64,000 nucleotides of DNA, from contig NC_068559.1 of assembly GCF_022201045.2 (NCBI RefSeq), positions 2,950,501 through 3,014,500 on the forward strand, in the 5' to 3' direction. Positions 57,493 through 64,000 of the stretch are shown piece by piece. Numbering within the stretch: the first letter of the stretch is position 1; the number at the start of each line of letters is the position of its first letter. Source of the stretch: Citrus sinensis (lineage: Eukaryota > Streptophyta > Magnoliopsida > Sapindales > Rutaceae). The position numbers and the translations under genes are program-made. Below the pieces are notes generated by a model, which ran no database searches, was not told where the DNA came from, and was given only the letters and a program-made list of their open reading frames with translations.

Positions 57493-60293
57493 TTAATCAT
57501 TGCACTCATCATATATGGGATCATAGTTATTTTGCATGAAACCATCATGGCACGCGCTTTGCTCTAAGAGGAAGTCATCATTTGACCTCAAATTTGTGTC
57601 CAATGAAGCTTTTTCTACACCAGTATGCTGAGCAACGTAAGGAGAATTGCTTTGGTTCATGCTCGAGCTAAAGGGACCCATAGTATAATTGCTACAAAGT
57701 AGAGAGTTCACATTGCTAACTGGATGATCTATGTTCTGGTTGTAATCCTGTTTATGTTCCATCCACTGCTTCGATGCGTAATTTTGGATTTCATTGCCGA
57801 TCATGCCTGGCTGGTAAGACAAATCTCCCCTGGAATTCTCCAAATATGTGGAATTGGCAATGGAAGAAGAAATATCCAGATAGCAGTTTGAAGATAAAAT
57901 GTTATCTAAGTTATTAGGAGGTACTTGATCAAGAATAAAAGGTTCACCCAATGGCAAAGAAATTGATGACGACTTTGATAATTGAACTGCATCCTGCCAA
58001 CTTTCTTGACATCGACCATGATCAAGAAAGTTAGAAGAATCATGGACTCCCACATCAAAATATGCCTGATTCAGTGAAGCCACAGTGAGAGAAGATTGAT
58101 TTCCATATGCATCTCTACTCTGAGCCTGATGCGGGTTTGCTTGTAACATCATAAGGTTGCTCAAGGAAGTAGATACAGAGCTGCTTGAGCTACCAACAGC
58201 CACTCTAGCATCTATGAATCCAGTGGCAGCTGTAAAGGCTGTTGGACTATTAATGTGATTAAAATCTCCAATGTGGGTGGTAGACTCGCTTTGTGGCATC
58301 TGGTTAGGCTCCAATGAAGTCTGGACCCCTTGAACCAAATTTGAATTTCGGTTTGCGGGAAACATTGCTTGCTGGTTTTTCCCAATAGTATTGAAGGAGG
58401 TGTTGAAAGATTGGGAAAGACCTGGTTTTATCATGCCAGAAGAAGCAATTCCATGCATGCTTAGACCAGCACTTGAGTTCAACCTACCAATCATGCTGCC
58501 GGGAACATATGATGAAGATAGTGCAGAACTTGAAAGCCTTCCTGGACTATTCACCGAGTGTGAACCCCCAAATCCGTCCAGTGCACCAATACGTAAATAA
58601 GACGAATCTTTACTCCCTACTGAAGCAACCATCCCAGCTTCCAGTGTTTTATTACCAAGTCTTTTCAGGGAAAGCCTAAATTTCTGCAACACAAAAGAAG
58701 AAAAGTAAGTTGAGGAGAGCATTGGTTAATTCTACAAATTTGCGAAAGCCCACAAGTAAAACAAGGTGGAGGATCATAAAAGAGTATCCGAAAACAATTA
58801 GTGAAAAGGAAACATCAGTGCCTGCAGATGACTTGCCACATTCTCCCTTGTAAGCCCTTCAACATTCATCAGGTCAAGAATTTTCTTTGGGACAGCCTCT
58901 GCCCATGATGGAAAGACAAAAAGGAAAAGAAAATTAAAAATACCTCAAGAATGAGAATTGAGATATCAGAATAATATACTTCTTCATAGGAACACTTACT
59001 GTCAAGTCCCAACAGATTAACAGCTCCAATAAACTTCGTATGCAACTCTGTGGTCCAAACAACCCGAGGCTTCTTCTGGGTTGTCGAGTTCTCATTTTCG
59101 TGACCATCATCATCACCATCTTCATCCTCATCCCCGTCTTGATCCTTCCTTTTCCTATAGGATTTTTCAAATTCGTGTGGTGACCTGTTTTGGTCCTTAG
59201 GATCAACTTTCTTTCTCCTGATTACATGTTGCCATGTGTTCTTCAGCTCCTCCATTCGAACAGGTTTCAACAAGTAGTCACAAGCTCCATGATTAATCCC
59301 CTTCATCACAAGCTTGGTATCGCTATATGCTGACAACACTGAACCAAAATTTCAATAAGTCTCCTACATTAACCACCTAAAACTACTAGTGGCACAAAAG
59401 TTCCCGGAAACAAAAACTACTAAAGAAATTAATTGATACAAATTGAGACAATGTGAAAAGAAAAGCAAAGATCAATAAATGTGATAAAGTAACAAAGAGC
59501 TTTCATGCTTACTTACGACAGGTAGGTCCATCTCAAGCCCCACAAGTTCAAGAAGCTTAAAGCCATCCATGTCTGGCATATAAACATCACTGATAACCAA
59601 ATCAAAATTGTTTCTGTTTTCCCGCAACATTTTCAGTGCTGTGATAGCCCGATTGGTTACTGTAACTGCAAAAAACAAAAAAAATGAGATAAGAAATAAG
59701 CAAATTTAAATATTATTTCAGAGACAACAATTACAAATCATCATTAAAGCAGATCGATCGAAATTTACCTTATTAATCAAAAGTCAAAAGCACAATCACG
59801 TATGATGAATAGTGTCTAACCGTTTTCAACAGCCAATTAAATCCACAAAAAAAAAAGACTACAATCAAAACCCCATAAACCCAAATTTTCAAATATTTCA
59901 CCAAAATTAGGACAAAAAATCTCAATTAGTAGAACCATTGAAATTATAAATTGAAACTGCGAACACAAAAAAAAAAAAAAAACGTACAACCGAGTATCCA
60001 ACAACGCAACTGAATTTATGCATACAGAAAAATCATACAAAATTCAATAAACAACAATTCCAAAATAAACGCCGCGTTCTATTGAACTCGGGAAAAAGAA
60101 AAAAAAAAACCAAACAAACAAACACATAAAAAAAAAAGAACAGACCTTCATACTGGCATTCACGCAGGAATTTTTCCAAAATTTTAAGGCAAGTCTGGTC
60201 GTCATCAACAGCAAGCACTCGCATACCAATTGGAAACTTGTCTATGACTCCATCTTCATCACTCGAAGAACCCCCTTTTTCCTCAGCAGTCAT
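57493..60293 (-). CDS. Type-B response regulator (ARR10/ARR11/ARR12-like)
   Basis: Five exons join in frame: 60146-60293, 59513-59665, 59000-59338, 58822-58898, 57493-58683, giving 635 residues. The receiver domain starts [20 protein letters not shown] (paired acidic residues), has the phospho-acceptor Asp in [20 protein letters not shown], and Lys in [20 protein letters not shown]. An acidic linker ([11 protein letters not shown]) leads to the GARP/MYB-like domain: [60 protein letters not shown]. The rest is Gln/Ser/Asn-rich, as in transactivation regions. Type-B ARRs are nuclear transcription factors activated by cytokinin phosphorelay. The intron after SHLQ uses GC instead of GT (58820-58821). 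The donor of exon 2 is the second of two overlapping GTAAs, chosen because it yields VVMLSAYS. Subtype is uncertain. Confidence 0.94.
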
Positions 60294-60367
60294 TGTGAAT
60301 TAAACAACTTCAAAATCCCAGATGAAAAAACAGAGCAAAGACAGAGCCGAAAACAGCGATCACTACA

Positions 60368-60391
60368 CCCCCCCCCCCCCCCCCCCCCCCC
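60368..60391 (-). promoter_or_regulatory. 24-base G run in the ARR leader
   Basis: An uninterrupted run of 24 C on the plus strand, so 24 G in the sense strand of the ARR gene, about 75-98 bases before its ATG. It could form a G-quadruplex in the 5' leader or promoter. Such runs are also prone to sequencing error, so the exact length is uncertain. Confidence 0.6.
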
Positions 60392-61205
60392 GGCGCAAAA
60401 AAAAGTTTGATTTTTGAGTGTTGAAAATTACTCAAGCGTTGTTCTTTGAGGCTTTTACACAAAACCCAGATGGAAAAACAATAGATTCCAAACAAAAAAA
60501 GTAAAAGTTGAATAAGAGATAACCAAAAGAAGAAACTGAGTGATGGTGATGTTCAGAAACAGAGTTGAGAGAGTGTTTTCAACTTTCAGCCCCAACAAGA
60601 AAACATAAATCTATATATGTTAATTGCTTATGGTATGTTATTATTGTAACAAAAAGCTCTGCTTTTACATGATTTCGTTTCAATTTCAATAAAGCTTTCA
60701 AACTCGCTCACCCTCCCCTCCGTATATGGAAATAGCAAAAAGAAGATCATAAGCTATGCTAATGTATAGTTATTGAAAAATATTATTAGTGCAATCTAAC
60801 ATCTCAGCCGTCCACTTTCATATATCGTTTGATTCTCATAATCGTCCACTTGATCATCCACCGTTGGTTCGACACGATTCCAACTAATTTACGGTCAAGA
60901 TGTTGATGATAGGATCTTGGTGGAGCAGCTACAAAGAATGCGTTTTATGTAAAAATTGTTTGCTGTCGAAGCTATGATTAGTAAATGTAAGGGAATTAGT
61001 TTACAAAGTATTTCAAATTTTAAATAGAATTAAGAGAAATATGCAAAAAGGGGAAATATGAGATAAGATTAGGATGAAAATATCTAAAAAGATTTGAATA
61101 ATTATTAGGTAATTATATTACCAATTATTTTTCAATTCCTGGGAAGTTATTTACATCCTCCAGCGAAGGTTCCTTAGGTTGAATTTTGGTTTCCTTTGAG
61201 ACTTA

Positions 61206-61824
61206 GGTGGCATTTGTTTTTTTATCTAAAATCTGAATAGATCTGAATTAATCTGAATTCTGAATAGGTTTGAATGTCTGAATCTAAATGATATGTTTAT
61301 TTTTTCATCTGAATCTCAAAAAATAAGTATTAAGTTGTTTGTTTTTTTCAACTTAAAAAGCTGAAAATATGTACTTTTACATTTGTATCCTTATTAAATT
61401 TGAATGTCAAATAAATAATATATTAAATACCATAATATTTTAACATTTATAAGTAAAACTATATTCAAGTGAATAAATAATTATTTCAGAATTTTAATAT
61501 ATAAAATACTATAAATTTCAAATTTTATCGTATATAATATAAGAAAAAAAACAAGGATATTTTTATGTGGGGTAAATATCTATTGGTGAGTTTAGGGATA
61601 GACATGAAAAATAAATTATAAAACATGGATATTTTTTACATTAGCAAATAATTGACTTAATTCAGATTTCTCTATTAAGTAAAAAGCCAAAAAAATTAGC
61701 TTATTTTATTAAGTCAAAATTATCTAAAAAGTCTCATTAAATTATAAAAACAAACACCTCTAATTAACTTAATTAATTAAATTAAGTCACTTTAAATTAT
61801 TAAGTTAAAAAACAAACGTCACCT
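61206..61824. mobile_element. PIF/Harbinger-type MITE
   Basis: Ends GGTGGCATTTGTTTTTTTAT and ...TTAAAAAACAAACGTCACC are inverted. TTA flanks both sides (61203-61205 and 61825-61827), the PIF/Harbinger target duplication. The 619-bp interior is AT-rich and non-coding. Confidence 0.85.
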
Positions 61825-62239
61825 TATTTGTCTTAATCAATTAATTAATGGCTAGTGAAACAAAATCATGTGTATCAATTTCCAAGTGCATTCATCACTT
61901 TGTTAAGTCCAACATTATCTTTCTACAGGTTCAAAAATTCCAACACTTAAAGGTTTTCTACTCTACAGTGAAATCGTTCCGTCCATTACTTTTACATACT
62001 TTCGCAAAATTTTAAAATAAAAAAAAAAAACTACTTGAATTGAGGGAGCAATTATTGCTTCAATCATGTTTTTTAATATTACATACAATTCTACTAATAT
62101 TGCAATTAAAAATCTGTCAACTAGTCTTGATCAACATGAGGTACACGACCAAAAAAATCGACTTGACATTAGAGTAAGCCGCTCCAAGAAATGGATAAAT
62201 CTACCGGCATGTGAGCAAAACTTATAAATAAATTTAAGG

Positions 62240-62652
62240 AATATGTCATTTCACTATCTAATAATTTTTTACATATAACTTTATCACTAAATTTTTTTGA
62301 TAATTATTTTTTTCACTTACTATTTTAGTTTTTATTATTTTACCACCAAATCATTAAAATTAACCGAAACTATATTAAAAGTATATTTTGTCCCTAAACT
62401 ATATAAGTGTAATTTAACCCTCCAAATTAATTATATAAAAAAGTAATATTTTATTAATAAATTATTTTATATATCTATAATATTATTGTAAATATTTGTA
62501 TGCTGTGAAATTTCTAAGATATTCATGCGACATCAGCAATTTATTATCAAGGTTAATTCTGTTAATAGTTTGGTTGTAAAATAATAAAAACTGAAACAAT
62601 AAGTGGAACAAGTAATTTTAAAAAAAATTTAGTAGTAAAGTGATATTTCAGA
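62240..62652. mobile_element. Foldback element, about 100-bp arms
   Basis: The left arm (GTCATTTCACTATCTAATAA ... AGTTTTTATTATTTTACCAC) is matched inverted by the right arm (GTAAAATAATAAAAACTGAA ... TTTAGTAGTAAAGTGATATT). The middle has TTTTGTCCCTAAACTA. Boundaries are approximate; the right end touches the target duplication of the next element. Confidence 0.65.
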
Positions 62653-62654
62653 AA

Positions 62655-63472
62655 GGGTGGAGCTATTTGCACTCAAAAAATTACTTTGGACACTCTAATT
62701 TTAATAAAAATCTATATTACAAAAATACTTATACTATGAATTACTATTAAGGACAATTTATTGTAAGTCAATATTATATAGTTATTTTGAACATACATAT
62801 AATACACTCATTATTTATTTTTAATTATCATACTTTAAACCCTAAAACTTTTGTTTTCAATATCTGAATTAACATTTAGATGAATAATAAGGAAATCAAT
62901 ATTAAAAAAATTAATTACATAGTATTTATGATAAATTTTATTTTTTAAAAATAAAATAAAAAAGTATTGTGAACGAACTTTCTTTTTGGCTTTCGCCATT
63001 CTTCTCATATTCTTCGTCTCTACGTCTTCCTCTTCTCTTTTTTCTGCTTCATCCCTTCTTCTCATCTTCTTCATCCCTATGACTTCTTTTTTTTTGGGTA
63101 GTATCAATGGAATATAATTTTTTTATTATATTCTCATTCCAAGTTATTTTGGGTGTGAAATTCAACATTGAACATAAATGACTAAAAAATTAATAACTAA
63201 AATTAATAACTAAAATTATTAAATAATTTTTTTACAACTTAAATTAATTATATTGTTGTAAGTACATGTTAAATCTTTTAAAATTGGTGTGCTGAATAGT
63301 TTTATTAGTGTTTTAAGTAAATAAAGTTAAATAATTTAAATAGTTTAAGTAAGGATATTTTTAAAATTTTAAAGAGTGTACAAAGTAAAACTTAATCTTT
63401 TATGATTAGTGTCTGAGTGTGTAAAGTAATAGAGTGTTGAAAGAAATATTTAGAGTGCAAATAGCCCAACCC
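62655..63472. mobile_element. MULE-type MITE
   Basis: Ends GGGTGGAGCTATTTGCACTC and ...GAGTGCAAATAGCCCAACCC are inverted. The flanks TTTCAGAAA (62646-62654) and TTTCAAAAA (63473-63481) form a 9-bp target duplication with one mismatch. The 818-bp interior is AT-rich; the open frame at 62835-63107 inside it is low-complexity (KK/EE/RR) and not a gene. Confidence 0.8.
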
Positions 63473-64000
63473 TTTCAAAAAATATTAGATGGTAAAATAA
63501 TAATATCTGTAAATTTAAATAGATTTATTGTTAGTTAATTTTTTTAATTTTAATTTCTTTTTTTGTCTCTTAGAATTCTAGGAATAATCCAATAGGCTCA
63601 TGAGCCCCAGAAACGTGTTGCTTTCTTATGACCTGCGGTATATCAAAGCCACATTATATTTCAATATCAATCACATGAATTCAGAGAACACAGCAGTATA
63701 TCTCCTTTGAGCTAACGTCACAATGCTAATCTGGAAACCACCCCCACGCTCCACTCGCTCAGCTAATTGAAATTCCATTTGTGAGGTCTGATCGGACTTC
63801 ATTTATGACACTAAATAATCCACAAGCAGCGTTATCAGGCTGCTGTGATCCCATGTCAGTTGGAAACGCTGCAGTTGGGGGTTTTTTTTATACTGGGTTA
63901 AGATCATTCGATCTCAACAACAACATAGTTTAAGCATAACTAACCATCATCAATTCATCGCAGAGTTTGTAACATCAAGAGCAATGCAGAAAACAAGAAA

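Larger units (their letters stand above)
60600..64000. other. Gene-free, MITE-rich end of the window
   Basis: Beyond the ARR promoter no exon is seen. Three elements (61206-61824, about 62240-62652, 62655-63472) take up over half of it. Bases 63580-64000 are less AT-rich and could be the flank of a gene beyond the window, but nothing specific was recognised. Confidence 0.5.

Noticed and set aside
62835-63107. 90-codon Lys/Glu/Arg-rich open frame, minus strand
   Set aside because: Low-complexity sequence inside a MULE-type MITE.

Overview
This is a nuclear genome segment from a flowering plant, most likely a woody eudicot (Citrus-like by feel, but that is inference). The signs are spliced genes with GT-AG introns in AT-rich spacers, thylakoid-lumen photosynthesis genes, a type-B cytokinin response regulator, plant-only DUF674 genes, and plant transposons (Copia, hAT, Mutator MITEs, PIF/Harbinger, Helitron, SINE). 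No prokaryotic features, tRNAs or CRISPR arrays were seen.

Layout. Bases 1-27000 are mostly ordinary host genes: the 3' end of a degenerate ClpB-like ATPase (+), a one-exon type I MADS-box gene (+), ribosomal protein uL23/RPL23A (-), the lumenal PsbP-like protein PPL1 (-), an 11-exon ABCB6/ABCB20-type transporter (+), and the NDH-complex lumenal subunit PnsL1/PPL2 (-). PPL1 and PnsL1 are paralogues that share four identical exon lengths and sit on either side of the transporter gene.

Bases 28000-54700 are a DUF674 birth-and-death cluster. One locus is intact (28366-29422, +), one is frameshifted (31306-32463, -), one has two in-frame stops (51412-52177, +), and one has a frameshift, damaged splice sites and a solo LTR in its intron (53274-54683, -). 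Relics lie at 46.5 kb and possibly 47.5 kb, with an outlier exon at 9.3 kb. The most unusual locus is a spliced DUF1985-DUF674 chimera (35883-43904). Its DUF674 part is split by a very young Copia element (37966-43373) with an uninterrupted gag-pol and 675-bp LTRs that differ at only one base noticed. The cluster also holds an old Copia relic, a SINE with a 17-bp target duplication, a 1.28-kb hAT element with an 8-bp target duplication and a GC-rich passenger block, and two related solo LTRs in opposite orientation.

Bases 54885-56800 look like a decayed Helitron carrying an RPA1-like OB-fold relic and a 405-bp internal tandem duplication. Bases 57493-60293 hold a type-B ARR (-) with an apparent GC-AG intron and a 24-base G run in its leader. 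The last 3.4 kb is gene-free and filled with neighbouring MITEs (PIF/Harbinger, a foldback element, a MULE-type MITE).

Splice coordinates were worked out by eye from reading frame, GT/AG sites and family similarity. No alignment or database search was run.
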